Below are positions 21,377 to 33,800 of a DNA stretch of 64,000 nt, piece by piece (position 1 is the stretch's first letter; each line of letters begins with the position of its first letter). Below the pieces are notes generated by a model. It was given only the letters and a program-made list of their open reading frames with translations, was not told where the DNA came from and made no database searches. Source of the stretch: Pegoplata infirma (taxonomy: Eukaryota; Arthropoda; Insecta; Diptera; Anthomyiidae); NCBI GenBank assembly GCA_963921195.1, contig OY992540.1:177849896-177913895 (forward strand), given 5' to 3'. The position numbers were made by a program, and so were the translations under genes.

Positions 21377-24014
21377 ACCAGATATGCTACTGGAACGCAA
21401 ACGGCCTAAGCCAACACAAAAGAGAAGTAGAATATTTCCTTAATTCCCAAAGTATTGATATACTGCTAGTCTCTGAAACTCACTTTACAGATAGAAATTG
21501 CTTTAGAATCAAAGGCTACTCTATCTACGACACAAAACACCCTACAGGTAGAGCGTTTGGTGGATCAGCCATAATTGTCCACGACAAACTAAATCACTTC
21601 CCCTTAGAAGAATACAGAACTGAGCACATTCAAGCTTCTTCAATATACCTTGTAGGAGCCAAAATGGCAGTGTCCGCCATTTATTGTCCACCCAAGCACA
21701 AAATATCGGAACTCGATTTCAAAAAATTTTACAAAACACTGGGTAACAAATTTTTAGCAGCAGGGGACTACAATGCCAAGCACACTCACTGGGGATCGAG
21801 ACTCATTTCTCCCAAAGGAAGACAGCTGCTAAAAGCTATAACTTCCAGCCAGCTCGACGTATTGTCTGGAGGTCAGCCAACTTATTGGCCTTCAGACCTT
21901 AATAAGATTCCCGATCTCATTGACTTCGCAGTAATAAAAAATATTAAACGTGAACAAATTTCGATAGCATCGTCGCTCGAATTATCATGTGACCACTCCC
22001 CAACGATTCTGACACTGTCTCATAAGGAACCAATTTCAGTCCATAACCATCTCCCAAACAAAAACACGAATTGGTTAAAATACAAAAAATACGTTAGTTC
22101 ACACTTATCACAAAACATCTCACTAAAAACTGAGGCAGAAATTCAGTCAGCAATATTGCTTTTCTCAGATACAATAACTGCTGCAGTTAAAGTATCTACT
22201 CCAGCCCCAAAGCCCACTAAAAATAAAGGGTACATGTGCCCATCAAATATACAAAATCTTGTTCAAGAAAAACGACATCTTAGAAGACAATGGCAACTTC
22301 ACCGCTCTCCAATCCTGAAAAACCAGCTTAAAATCTGCCAAAAAGCCCTACATAAAGCACTCGAAGAAAATAAAAACGCATCACTGAATCTTTATTTACA
22401 GGGCCTAGATCCAAAAGACAAAACGGATTACAGTCTTTGGAAAGCAACAAAACAACTGAAAAGACCCATACCCTACGAATCTCCTCTACGTCTTAGTGAC
22501 GGAAATTGGGCGAGAAGTCACTGCGATAAAGCCAACGCTTTTGCCGATCATTTAGAAGAGGTATTTACACCTAACATCACTATGTCGGACATACAAATTC
22601 CTCAAATAAATGACATAGTAGTTTCTCCCATGAAACTTAGATTCTCTAACATAACAACAATTGTAAAAAATCTCAACACTAAAAAATCCCCTGGTATAGA
22701 CTCAATAACATCTAAAATGATCTGCGAATTGCCTTACAGTGCACTACGACTTATCCTGTTCATCTTTAATGGTATCCTACGCATAGGTTTTTTTCCTCCG
22801 TCCTGGAAATCGTCAGAAATTATAATGATTCCCAAACCGGGAAAAGATCCTAGTATGGTCACCTCATATAGACCAATCAGCTTACTTTCCATCCTATCAA
22901 AGTTGTTTGAAAAAGTATTCCTGCAGGCACTGACACCATACCTTAATGACCAACAATTAATTCCCGCACATCAGTTCGGATTTCGTAAGGACCATAACAC
23001 CATTGAACAAGTACATCGTATCGTGACTCAAATTAGAAAGGCATTTGAAGAAAAACTTTACTGCTCTTCATTATTTATTGACATCTCACAGGCCTTTGAT
23101 AAAGTCTGGCACAAAGGGCTTATATATAAAATAGTTCAATTCTTACCGCAAAATACCCATAGATTACTCCAAAGTTACCTGACAGACAGATCATTTGTAG
23201 TCAAATATAAAAGCTACACTACAAGCTCTCGAAATATCTCAGCTGGGGTTCCTCAAGGCAGTATACTTGGTCCCATGATGTATATTCTTTATACAGCAGA
23301 TATGCCAACAAATTCTCAAATTCATACCTCAACTTTTGCAGACGATACAGCATTTATGAGCACTCACAAAGATCCTAAAATTGCCTCCTCCAACCTACAG
23401 TCTCATATACATGAGCTGGAATCATGGCTTAACAAATGGAAGAAAAAGTTAATCCAGCTAAGTGTGCACATGTGACTTTTACACTGCGAAGAGAAAACTG
23501 CCCCACAGTTACAATAAATAACACCAGAATACCTGAAAAACTCCATATTAAATACCTAGGAATTCACCTTGATCGCCGTCTCACATGGTCCAAACATATT
23601 GACTCGAAAACAACGCAACTAAAACTCAAAACTGCACAACTTGGATGGCTTCTAAACTCCTCATCTTCGCTTAGTTTAGAATGCAAAGCTCTACTCTACA
23701 AAACCATTCTCAAGCCAATATGGACCTATGGAATCCAACTATGGGGAACAGCATCCACTTCCAATATTGCAAAGTTACAAAGAAGACAGTCTAAAATATT
23801 AAGATACATAACAGGCGACCCCTGGTTCATTCGTAACGACAACATACATAAAGACCTCAATATCCCGTCAGTTCGCGATGAAATAGAAAAATATTGTTCT
23901 AAATATATATCCAAACTAGCATCTCACCCTAATCCCCTAGCACAGAACCTACTCTCGTTTAGAGGCCACTCACGGCTAAAGAGGGTAGACACTTTGGCCA
24001 TAGCACAAAGCTAA
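21373..24014 (+). pseudogene. Jockey-like ORF2: endonuclease and reverse transcriptase, one frameshift
   Basis: ORF2 would nick the target and reverse-transcribe the RNA there. The start ATG at 21373 overlaps the ORF1 stop. The endonuclease covers roughly residues 1-225: QICYWNANGL, VSETHF, GDYNAKHTHWGS (near 130) and CDHSPT (near 206), so its main catalytic residues are present. RT includes SPGIDSITSKM, RPISLLSILSK, FIDISQAFDKVWH (near 567), GVPQGSILGP and FADDTAF (near 654). A frameshift at 23445-23460, in GGAAGAAAAAG, breaks the frame just past the RT active site. The thumb/C-terminal part continues to 24014 (IKYLGIHLDRRLTW, TYGIQLWG). No RNase H, as usual for jockey. Confidence 0.93.
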
Positions 24015-24139
24015 AATATGTTTCAATATGGTCTTCTATTGCACTGGCAATAGAATCATAAATCAAAAATAGTTTTTAAGATTTTATTACTTATTGTTAT
24101 TTTCTACTAAGAAAGATCCAATAAACAAATAAAAAGTTG

Positions 24140-24169
<30 letters not shown>
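24015..24169 (+). other. Jockey-like LINE 3' UTR and poly(A) tail
   Basis: About 125 bp of non-coding sequence with the polyadenylation signal AATAAA at 24120-24125, then an uninterrupted A run from 24140 to the target duplication. Confidence 0.9.
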
Positions 24170-24172
<3 letters not shown>

Positions 24173-25944
24173 TGTAATAACTTGAAATGGCTATATCAAG
24201 GTTACCATTATATCGATTTCAAATGCCTTTGCACGAATTTAAATCTTTTTCAATAAAGTTTAATTAGAATAAAAGAAATTGCTCGATTTTAAATTTTTAA
24301 AAAATTTTTTTTCAAAAATGATAAACTTGTAATTTTTCGTAGTCTGGAGACCTTTTACTTTCAACGGCTGTATCTCTGCAACTATTGCTCCGATTTTGTC
24401 AAAATAACAAAAAAATAAAAGATTGAGACTTTATCTTTCCTCTGGAACCAAATGTGAGACAATCGGGCTGGTACTTACAGAGATATATGCATTTATGCAA
24501 AGTTTTTTTTTCATTTTTATGAGAAACCCATTATTTAAGGTTTTTTGGAGACCCTCATTTTTAAATTGCTATAACTCGGTAAATAATGATCCGATTTTGA
24601 CTCTATAAAAACTAGAAGGCATAAGTATATTAGCTTTATCATGACAGAAAAAAATTAAGACTATCGGACTAGTATTAACAGATATTTATGCATTCATATC
24701 AAAAATATTTTCGGGTTACTTGTAATAACTTGAAATGGCTATATCAAGGTTACCATTACATCGATTTCAAATGCCTTTGCACGAATTTAAATCTTTTTCA
24801 ATAAAGTTTAAATAGAATAAAAGAGATTGCTCGATTTTAAATTTTTAAAAAAATTTATTTTTTCAAAAATGATAAACTTGTAATTTTTCGTAGTCTGGAG
24901 GCCTTTTACTTTCAACGGCTGTATCTCTGCAATTATTGCTCCGATTTTGTCACAATAACAAAAAAATAAAAGATTGAGACTTTATCTTTCCTCTGGAACC
25001 AAATGTGAGACAATCGGGCTGGTACTTACAGAGATATATGCATTTATGCAAAGTTTTTTTTTTCATTTTTATGAGAAACCCATTATTTAAGGTTTTTTGG
25101 AGACCCTCATTTTTAAATTGCTATAACTCGGTAAATAATGATCCGATTTTGACTCTATAAAAACTAGAAGGCATAAGTATATTAGCTTTATCATGACAGA
25201 AAAAAATTAAGACTATCGGACTAGTATTAGAAGATATTTATGCATTCATATCAAAAATATTTTCGGGTTACTTGTAATAACTTGAAATGGCTATATCAAG
25301 GTTACCATTATATCGATTTCAAATGCCTTTGCACGAATTTAAATCTTTTTCAATAAAGTTTAATTAGAATAAAAGAGATTGCTCGATTTTAAATTTTTAA
25401 AAAAATTTATTTTTCAAAAATGATAAACTTGTAATTTTTCGTAGTCTGGAGACCTTTTACTTTCAACGGCTGTATCTCTGCAACTATTGCTCCGATTTTT
25501 GTCAAAATAACAAAAAAATAAAAGATTCAGACTTTATCTTTCCTCTGGAACCAAATGTGAGACAATCGGGCTGGTACTTACAGAGATATATGCATTTATG
25601 CAAAGTTTTTTTTTCATTTTTATGAGAAACCCATTATTTAAGGTTTTTTGGAGACCCTCATTTTTAAATTGCTATAACTCGGTAAATAATGATGCGATTT
25701 TGACTCTATAAAAACTAGAATGCATAAGTATATTAGCTTTATCATGACAGAAAAAATTTAAGACTATCAGACTAGTATTAACAGATATTTATGCATTCAT
25801 ATCAAAAAAATTTTCGGGTTACTTGTAATAACTTGAAATGGCTATATCAAGGCTACCATTCTATCGTTTTCTAATGCCTTTGCACGAATTTAAATCTTTT
25901 TCAATAAAGTTTAAATAGAATAAAAGAGATTGCTCGATTTTAAA

Positions 25945-25986
<42 letters not shown>

Positions 25987-28900
25987 ATTTTTTCAAAAAT
26001 GATAAACTTGTAATTTTTCGTAGTCTGGAGACCTTTTACTTTCAACGGCTGTATCTCTGCAACTATTGCTCCGATTTTGTCACAATAACAAAAAAATAAA
26101 AGATTGAGACTTTATCTTTCCTCTGGAACCAAATGTGAGACAATCGGGCTGGTACTTACAGAGATATATGCATTTATGCAAAGTTTTTTTTTTTATTTTT
26201 ATGAGAAACCCATTATTTAAGGTTTTTTGGAGACCCTCATTTTTAAATTGCTATAACTCGGTAAATAATGATCCGATTTTGACTCTATAAAAACTAGAAG
26301 GCATAAGTATATTAGCTTTATCATGACAGAAAGAAATTAAGACAATCGGACTAGTATTAGAAGATATTTATGCATTCATATCAAAAATATTTTCGGGTTA
26401 CTTGTAATAACTTGAAATGGCTATATCAAGGTTACCATTATATCGATTTCAAATGCCTTTGCACGAATTTAAATCTTTTTCAATAAAGTTTAATTATAAT
26501 AAAAGAGATTGCTCGATTTTAAATTTTTTAAAAAATTTATTTTTTCAAAAATGATAAACTTGTAATTTTTCGTAGTCTGGAGACCTTTTACTTTCAACGG
26601 CTGTATCTCTGCAACTATTGCTCCGATTTTGTCAAAATAACAAAAAAATAAAAGATTGAGATTTTATCTTTCCTCTGGAACCAAATGTGAGACAATCGGG
26701 CTGGTACTTACAGAGATATATGCATTTATGCAAAGTTTTTTTTTTTCATTTTTGTGAGAAACCCATTATTTAAGGTTTTTTGGAGACCCTCATTTTTAAA
26801 TTGCTATAACTCGGTAAATAATGATGCGATTTTGACTCTATAAAAACTAGAAGGCATAAGTATATTAGCTGTATCATGACAGAAAAAATTTAAGACTATC
26901 AGACTAGTATTAACAGATATTTATGCATTCATATCAAAAATAATTTCGGGTTACTTGTAATAACTTGAAATGGCTATATCAAGGTTACCATTCTATCGTT
27001 TTCTAATGCCTTTGCACGAATTTAAATCTATTTCAATAAAGTTTAAATAGAATAAAAGAGATTGCTCGATTTTAAATTTTTCAAAAAATTTATTTTTTCA
27101 AAAATGATAAACTTGTAATTTTTCGTAGTCTGGAGACCTTTTACTTTCAACGGCTGTATCTCTGCAACTATTGCTCCGATTTTGTCAAAATAACAAAAAA
27201 ATAAAAGATTGAGACTTTATCTTTCCTCTGGAACCAAATGTGAGACAATCGGGTTGGTACTTACAGAGATATATGCATTTATGCAAAGTTTTTTTTTCAT
27301 TTTTATGAGAAACCCATTATTTAAGGTTTTTTTGGAGACCCTCATTTTTAAATTGCTATAACTCGGTAAATAATGATCCGATTTTGACTCTATAAAAACT
27401 AGAAGGCATAAGTATATTAGCTTTATCATGAAAGAAAAAAATTAAGACTATCGGACTAGTATTAGAAGATATTTATGCATTCATATCAAAAATATTTTCG
27501 GGTTACTTGTAATAACTTGAAATGGCTATATCAAGGTTACCATTATATCGATTTCAAATGCCTTTGCACGAATTTAAATCTTTTTCAATAAAGTTTAATT
27601 AGAATAAAAGAGATTGCTCGATTTTAAATTTTTTAAAAAATTTATTTTTTCAAAAATGATAAACTTGTAATTTTTCGTAGTCTGGAGACCTTTTACTTTC
27701 AACGGCTGTATCTCTGCAACTATTGCTCCGATTTTGTCAAAATAACAAAAAAATAAAAGATTGAGACTTTACCTTTCCTCTGGAACCAAATGTGAGACAA
27801 TCGGGCTGGTACTTACAGAGATATATGCATTTATGCAAAGTTTTTTTTTCATTTTTATGAGAAACCCATTATTTAAGGTTTTTTGGAGACCCTCATTTTT
27901 AAATTGCTATAACTCGGTAAATAAAGATGCGATTTCGACTCTATAAAAACTAGAATGCATAAGTATATTAGCTTTATCATGACAGAAAAAATTTAAGACT
28001 ATCAGACTAGTATTAACAGATATTTATGCATTCATATCAAAAATATTTTCGGGTTACTTGTAATAACTTGAAATGGCTATATCAAGGTTACCATTATATC
28101 GATTTCAAATGCCTTTGCACGAATTTAAATCTTTTTCAATAAAGTTTAAATAGAATAAAAGAGATTGCTCGATTTTAAATTTTTAAAAAAATTTATTTTT
28201 TCAAAAATGATAAACTTGTAATTTTTTGTAGTCTGGAGACCTTTTACTTTCAACGGCTGTATCTCTGCAACTATTGCTCCGATTTTGTCACAATAACAAA
28301 AAAATAAAAGACTGAGACTTTATCTTTCCTCTGGAACCAAATGTGAGACAATCGGGCTGGTACTTACAGAGATATATGCATTTATGCAATGTTTTTTTTT
28401 TCATTTTTATGAGAAACCCATTATTTAAGGTTTTTTGGAGACCCTCATTTTTAAATTGCTATAACTCGGTAAATAATGATCCGATTTTGACTCTATAAAA
28501 ACTAGAATGCATAAGTATATTAGCTTTATCATGACAGAAAAAATTTAAGACTATCAGACTAGTATTAACAGATATTTATGCATTCATATCAAAAATATTT
28601 TCGGGTTACGTGTAATAACTTGAAATGGCTATATCAAGGTTACCATTATATCGATTTCAAATGCCTTTGCACGAATTTAAATCTTTTTCAATAAAGTTTA
28701 AATAGAATAAAAGAGATTGCTCGATTTTAAATTTTTAAAAAAATTTATTTTTTCAAAAATGATAAACTTGTAATTTTTCGTAGTCTGGAGACCTTTTACT
28801 TTCAACGGCTGTATCTCTGCAACTATTGCTCCGATTTTGTCAAAATAACAAAAAAAAAATAAAAGATTGAGACTTTATCTTTCCTCTGGAACCAAATGTG

Positions 28901-29250
28901 AGACAATCGGGCTGGTACTTACAGAGATATATGCATTTATGCAAAGTTTTTTTTTCATTTTTATGAGAAACCCATTATTTAAGGTTTTTTGGAGACCCTT
29001 ATTTTTAAATTGCTATAACTCGGTAAATAATGATGCGATTTTGACTCTATAAAAACTAGAATGCATAAGTATATTAGCTTTATCATGACTATCAGACTAT
29101 CAGACTATCAGACTAGTATTAACAGATATTTATGCATTCATATCAAAAATATTTTCGGGTTACTTGTAATAACTTGAAATGGCTATATCAAGGTTACCAT
29201 TCTATCGTTTTCTAATGCCTTTGCACGAATTTAAATCTGTTTCAATAAAG
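24170..29250 (+). repeat. Satellite array, block 5
   Basis: About nine uninterrupted monomers. One has an A run expanded to about 34 (25950-25983). The last 1.8 kb (from about 27468) forms the first copy of a 2206-bp four-monomer duplication. It ends at TTCAATAAAG (29241-29250), the left target duplication of the LOA-like LINE. Confidence 0.95.
27468..29250 (+). repeat. Higher-order satellite unit, copy A
   Basis: Matches 34899-36681 at a constant offset of 7431 bp, which is 2206 bp (four monomers) once the LOA-like element and one target duplication are removed. Shared private variants include TTTACCTTTCC (27769), a GACTGAGAC change (28310), GCAATGTTTT (28386), GGGTTACGTG (28602) and a tripled ATCAGACT (about 29089-29113). 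The only mismatch I noticed is G29239. Confidence 0.88.
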
Positions 29251-29278
29251 ATATAATCGTTCAACTGTTGACGAGTGT

Positions 29279-29285
29279 GGACGTG
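29279..29285 (+). promoter_or_regulatory. DPE-like motif of LINE internal promoter
   Basis: GGACGTG begins at +29 if the first element base is +1. Jockey-type insect LINEs carry an internal TATA-less promoter with an RGACGTG-like downstream element at about +28 to +33. The position fits, which argues that the 5' end is complete. Confidence 0.55.
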
Positions 29286-29397
29286 TTTTATTTTAACTCC
29301 GTGCTATAAATTGAATTACTAAAATTGTTCGTAATAGGTTTGTTCGTAATAGGTATTTTTGTGATATTTTCATTACCACATCAAGGAAAATGAAAAT

Positions 29398-30801
29398 ATG
29401 GACACAAATGATACCGATTTAGTTCGAGGCTCTGCCTCACCGACTGGTGCTGGTCCTAGCACTGGTCTTAGGGTTGCGACCTTGAAGTCCGGCCTTGATT
29501 CTGGTAGGGGTGCTCAGCCTAATATTGGTGGTAAAAAGAAAAAGAAACTTAAGCCATCAAAGGTCAGGCACAACCAGAGAAGGCTTTGTTTGAAAATAAT
29601 TAACAGACTAAGCCAACTCGATGGAACGAAGCTCTCCGAACGTGAGAAGGCGTCGCTATCATGGGCGAAAGGAGTCATTGAAGAACAGGACAAACTTTCG
29701 GCAATGCGCGCATCTGACAAACAGAGCGCTGTTTCGGCCTCGTCATCGAAGTCTGGTAAAAGGTTGCGCTCGCCCGACGAGAAACCTTTACCTAAAAGAT
29801 CTAAGGTGACCGGCAACGTCTGGACTCAGTCTTTTAGTGAAGTGGTGAAAGGTAACTTCGTTAGGGCTGTGATAAACAGGCAAAATGGGGATTGTAGTAT
29901 TCCAAGGGACAAGTGGAGTTTAGTTGAAACTAAACTAAATGAAATCTACTATAGGCTTCTTGAGAGTATGCCTGATTTTCTCCCTACTACTGTCAACGCA
30001 GGTTGGTATCAGGGGCGAGTAAAACTCGTTGCTTTTGGAAACGAAAGATCCGCAGCCGTGTTTAAGGTTGCCATTAGCCAAGTGGGAGAGTTATGGCCTG
30101 GAGCCAGACTGGACGTTGTGGAAAAACATGATATCCCCTCGCAACCCAGAGCTCATGCATGGATCCCAATGGCTACAAGTGACACTGCGGTGATTCTAAA
30201 GATGATAAAAGTCTGCAATCCTGACCTTCCAACTCAGAATTGGCAAATTGCCAGATTGGGTGAGATGGAGGGCACTCGTCGTCAAGCAGTGGTCTTGGTT
30301 AATGAGGAATCGCTTCCGCTTTTAGCCAGGACTGACGGCATTATTAGATTTGGCTTTTTTCATATAAGAGTCAATGTCTACAAGGGCGACCAGAAGCCTA
30401 TTTTGGAAGCAGACAAGCCAGTGGCAGAGTCGGCTGGGGAGGAGAATCTGGAAAAGGTTGATATTCAGCTGACCGATTCTAGGCTGATGGGAGATGCATC
30501 TGGCATTTTCGAAACCGAATCTGGCAACGAATGCGACCTCTGTGATGGCACGGAGGATAAAGCTGATGCCACTATGGGTGACATTCAGGACGAGGCCCAT
30601 GCAGTGAGGAATTCGGAGAGTTCTGTTGCCTCCGATTCAGAACAGATGGGACACATATCTGGCTTATTCGAAACCGAATCTGGGGACGAATGCGACCTCT
30701 ATGATAACACGGAGGATGAAGCCAATAACACGGTGGTGGAAAGGATGGTGGAAAAAAAGCAAGATGTTGCGGTTCCTACAAATAAACCTCCATCACTGTA
30801 A
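29398..30801 (+). CDS. LOA-like LINE ORF1
   Basis: A 467-residue ORF1 protein starting at the first in-frame ATG after a 147-bp 5' UTR. The N-terminus is Gly/Ser/Thr-rich, followed by a Lys-rich stretch (GGKKKKKLKPSK) and a second basic patch near PLPKRSKVTG, both possible RNA-binding or nuclear-localisation signals. The centre (about residues 140-330, with WSLVETKLNEIYYRL, WYQGRVKLVAFG, AHAWIP) resembles the DUF4780-type domain of insect retrotransposon ORF1 proteins. There are no CCHC knuckles here; one lies at the end of ORF2. The C-terminal 110 residues are acidic and contain an imperfect duplication of GxFETESGxECDLxDxTED (near 368 and 421). The end overlaps ORF2 by 38 bp in another frame. 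Likely RNA-binding; intact. Confidence 0.88.
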   Translation: MDTNDTDLVRGSASPTGAGPSTGLRVATLKSGLDSGRGAQPNIGGKKKKKLKPSKVRHNQRRLCLKIINRLSQLDGTKLSEREKASLSWAKGVIEEQDKLSAMRASDKQSAVSASSSKSGKRLRSPDEKPLPKRSKVTGNVWTQSFSEVVKGNFVRAVINRQNGDCSIPRDKWSLVETKLNEIYYRLLESMPDFLPTTVNAGWYQGRVKLVAFGNERSAAVFKVAISQVGELWPGARLDVVEKHDIPSQPRAHAWIPMATSDTAVILKMIKVCNPDLPTQNWQIARLGEMEGTRRQAVVLVNEESLPLLARTDGIIRFGFFHIRVNVYKGDQKPILEADKPVAESAGEENLEKVDIQLTDSRLMGDASGIFETESGNECDLCDGTEDKADATMGDIQDEAHAVRNSESSVASDSEQMGHISGLFETESGDECDLYDNTEDEANNTVVERMVEKKQDVAVPTNKPPSL

Positions 30802-33800
30802 GGCAGCCTCAGCTGCACTATTGCTGCGCCTGACGACAGGAGCAGTTGACTTGGTTTTTATCCAAGAGCCCTGGGTGCGGGGTGGCAGGGTTTGCGGATT
30901 GAAGACCCCTGGGTTTAAGTTGATGGTTGCCAAAGGTGAGGGCTCACCAAGAGCCTGCATCTTGGCGAAAAATGGCTTAAATATATTCTTTTTATCAACT
31001 TTTAGTGATATGGATGTTACAGCGGCTAGCTTAGAGCTTCATGGGAAATCTATTTGGCTCGCCTCTGCGTATTTTCCTAATCCGGGGCCAATACCCCCGG
31101 AGAAGGTTGGCGGTCTGATTCGGGAGTCTGAATCTAGGGGACACCAGTTACTAGTGTGCTGTGATGCTAATGCACATCATTCGATATGGGGTAGTACAGA
31201 CACAAATGATAGAGGCGAATCACTTTTGGAGTTTTTGTTAAGCACTAACCTGTATATTTGTAACAAGGGTAGTGAACCAACTTTCGTTACAAGTACGCGG
31301 CAAGAGGTTCTTGACGTAACACTTGTATCAGATACATTGTCTGATAGAATTGATGACTGGAGAGTTTTGGAAGAGCATTCTTTCTCAGATCATCGGTACA
31401 TTGAGTTTTTACTCAGGGAGCGTGCCCCGGTTGAGACAGTCTCTAGAAATCTGAGAAGAACAAACTGGGTGAAATATAGGGAGACTTTTTCTTTGCTTTT
31501 GGATGAAGTACCCCTATCTGAACCGCATAGTTTAGCGGAAATTGACTGTCTGGTTGACCATATAACAAATGTTTGTAATAGGTGCCTGGATGCGTCTTGC
31601 CCTTCTGCAAAGCCTAGAGGGAAAAAAAAGCCACCTTGGTGGTCAAATGAGTTGCAGACGAGCAGAGATTCCTGCAGAAAGCTCTTTAATAAGGCTAAAT
31701 TTTCAAGAGCGGACGAGGACTGGTCTGCATACAGGCTGCAACTTAAGAGTTATAAAAAGATGATCAGAAATGCCAAATGTGATTCTTGGAAAAACTTCTG
31801 TGGAAACATAGAAGACGTTTCTGAGGCATCCAGGCTGCGCAAGGTTCTGGCTTCTTCTCCTTGCACCCTAGGATACCTGAAAGATCCTAATGGGGTGTGG
31901 TCTTCCTCCAGTGGAGAGTCGCTGGATCTCCTTTTAAACACGCATTTTCCGGGCAATTCCATGACGCCGTTTCAAGCTTTGGAACGTTCTGACGCCCAAG
32001 CATCTGAAATTGCTTCGGAAATAATAAATATGCCAACATTAATCTGGGCGATAAAAAGCTTCAGGCCCTATAAATCTCCGGGACCTGATGGTATAATCCC
32101 GGCTGAGTTGCAGCAAGTGTTGGACTATATAGCCCCGTTGCTGTATAATCTATACACAGCATGCATCAACTGGTCGTATATTCCTTTAAAATGGAGGGAT
32201 ACCAGAGTCGTATTTATCCCGAAGGCTGGGAAAAGTTCCCACACAGCTCCGAAGGATTTCAGACCAATTAGTCTGTCTTCTTTTTTGTTAAAGACAATGG
32301 AACGAATGATAGACTCATATCTGCGTAGAGTGATTGACCCGAGGTTGCTTTCGACAAAGCAACATGCATACAGCAAGGGACGATCAACGGAAACAGCTCT
32401 TCATGAGCTCGTTGGTACCATCGAGAGATCGCTTTCGGTAAAGGAGTACACTATGGTGGCCTTTCTTGATATTGAGGGGGCTTTTAATAATGTCATTCCA
32501 GAATCGATAATATTGGCATTGTCTGGTCTGGGAGTAAAGCGTGAAATCGTTTTAATGGTGGAAAACCTACTTGCCAATAGACGTATAACGTCTGAATTGG
32601 GAGCGTCCGTCATATCTCGATTTGTCAATAGGGGCACACCACAAGGAGGTGTTCTTTCGCCGCTTCTTTGGAACCTGGCACTGAATTCAATGCTACTATC
32701 TCTAGAAGCACGTGGTTGTCATGTTATCGCATATGCTGACGATGTCGCGATAGCGGTAAAGGGGAAGCATCTGCCAACATTGCGGGACGTTCTTCAGGGT
32801 TCTCTGAAAGATCTGTCTAAATGGGCAAGAGACTGTGGCCTAGGAGTTAATCCTAGTAAAACAGAGCTTGTTTTGTTTACAAGGAAAAATAAGATTCCTG
32901 CTTTTGATCCTATTTCTCTGGACGGTACTGAAATCACCTTCTCAGATGGAGCCAAGTATCTTGGAGTATTTCTAGATAGGAAGCTGAATTTCAGGCGTAA
33001 TATTGAGGAACGGGTGAGAAAAGCAACGATTGCTTTGTATTCCTGTAAAAGGGCCATTGGAAAACGATGGGGTTTTAGCCCTCAAGTCGTTCATTGGATC
33101 TATACAGCAGTGGTGCGTCCAATTTTGCTGTATGGAATCATTGTCTGGTGGCCTGCTTTGGAAACAAAAGCGAACTTTGTCTTTATCACGAAGGTACAGA
33201 GAATGGCGTCAATGTGCATCACTGGTGCTCTTCGTACTACACCTACGGCTGCATTAGAAATCCTCCTTCACCTGATACCCTTGGACATATTGGGTAGGCA
33301 GTATGCGGCTGCATCGGCAATTCGACTTAATAGCACGCTGCAATGGAGGAGCAGTGATTGTGGCCATAGCGCAATCTTGAAAAAGATAACAATACCACAA
33401 AATGTGGACTGTGCTCCCTCTTTGAGCCTCTTTGAGCGCCACTTTACCACTATGATACCATCCAGGGAGTCTTGGATGGGGGATACTCCGGGTAGTGGAG
33501 CTACCATAAATTTTTACACAGATGGATCGAGGCTGCACGAACAAGTGGGCTTTGGAGTCTATTCGGAAGAGCTTGGGTTGAGCCTGGCTCGTAGATTGCC
33601 AGATCATTGCAGTGTTTACCAGGCAGAGATGCTGGCAATAAAAGAAGTGGCTGACTGGTTGAGCTGCAATGTCTTGTCTACAACCGCAGTCAACATCTAT
33701 ACTGACAGTCAAGCCGCGGTCAAGTCCCTGGATTCAATGTTTCTGAAAACAAGATCTGCCCTTAACTGCCGCACGTCTTTAAATGAGATGGCCAAGCAGT

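Larger units (their letters stand above)
20072..24169 (+). mobile_element. Jockey-clade LINE, 5'-truncated, poly(A)-tailed
   Basis: A non-LTR retrotransposon with ORF1 (zinc knuckles), ORF2 (endonuclease plus RT, no RNase H), AATAAA at 24120 and about 30 A at the 3' end. The flanking satellite is duplicated as (A)CTTGTAAT (20063-20071, 24170-24178), and the A at 24170 could belong to either tail or duplication. The 5' end is truncated because ORF1 is already open at the first base. Two frameshifts, both at short A runs, interrupt ORF1 and ORF2. Confidence 0.95.

Noticed and set aside
25950..25983. A separate retroposed poly(A) insertion
   Set aside because: The A run replaces the usual seven or so A of the monomer with no foreign sequence and no target duplication; slippage or assembly noise is simpler.
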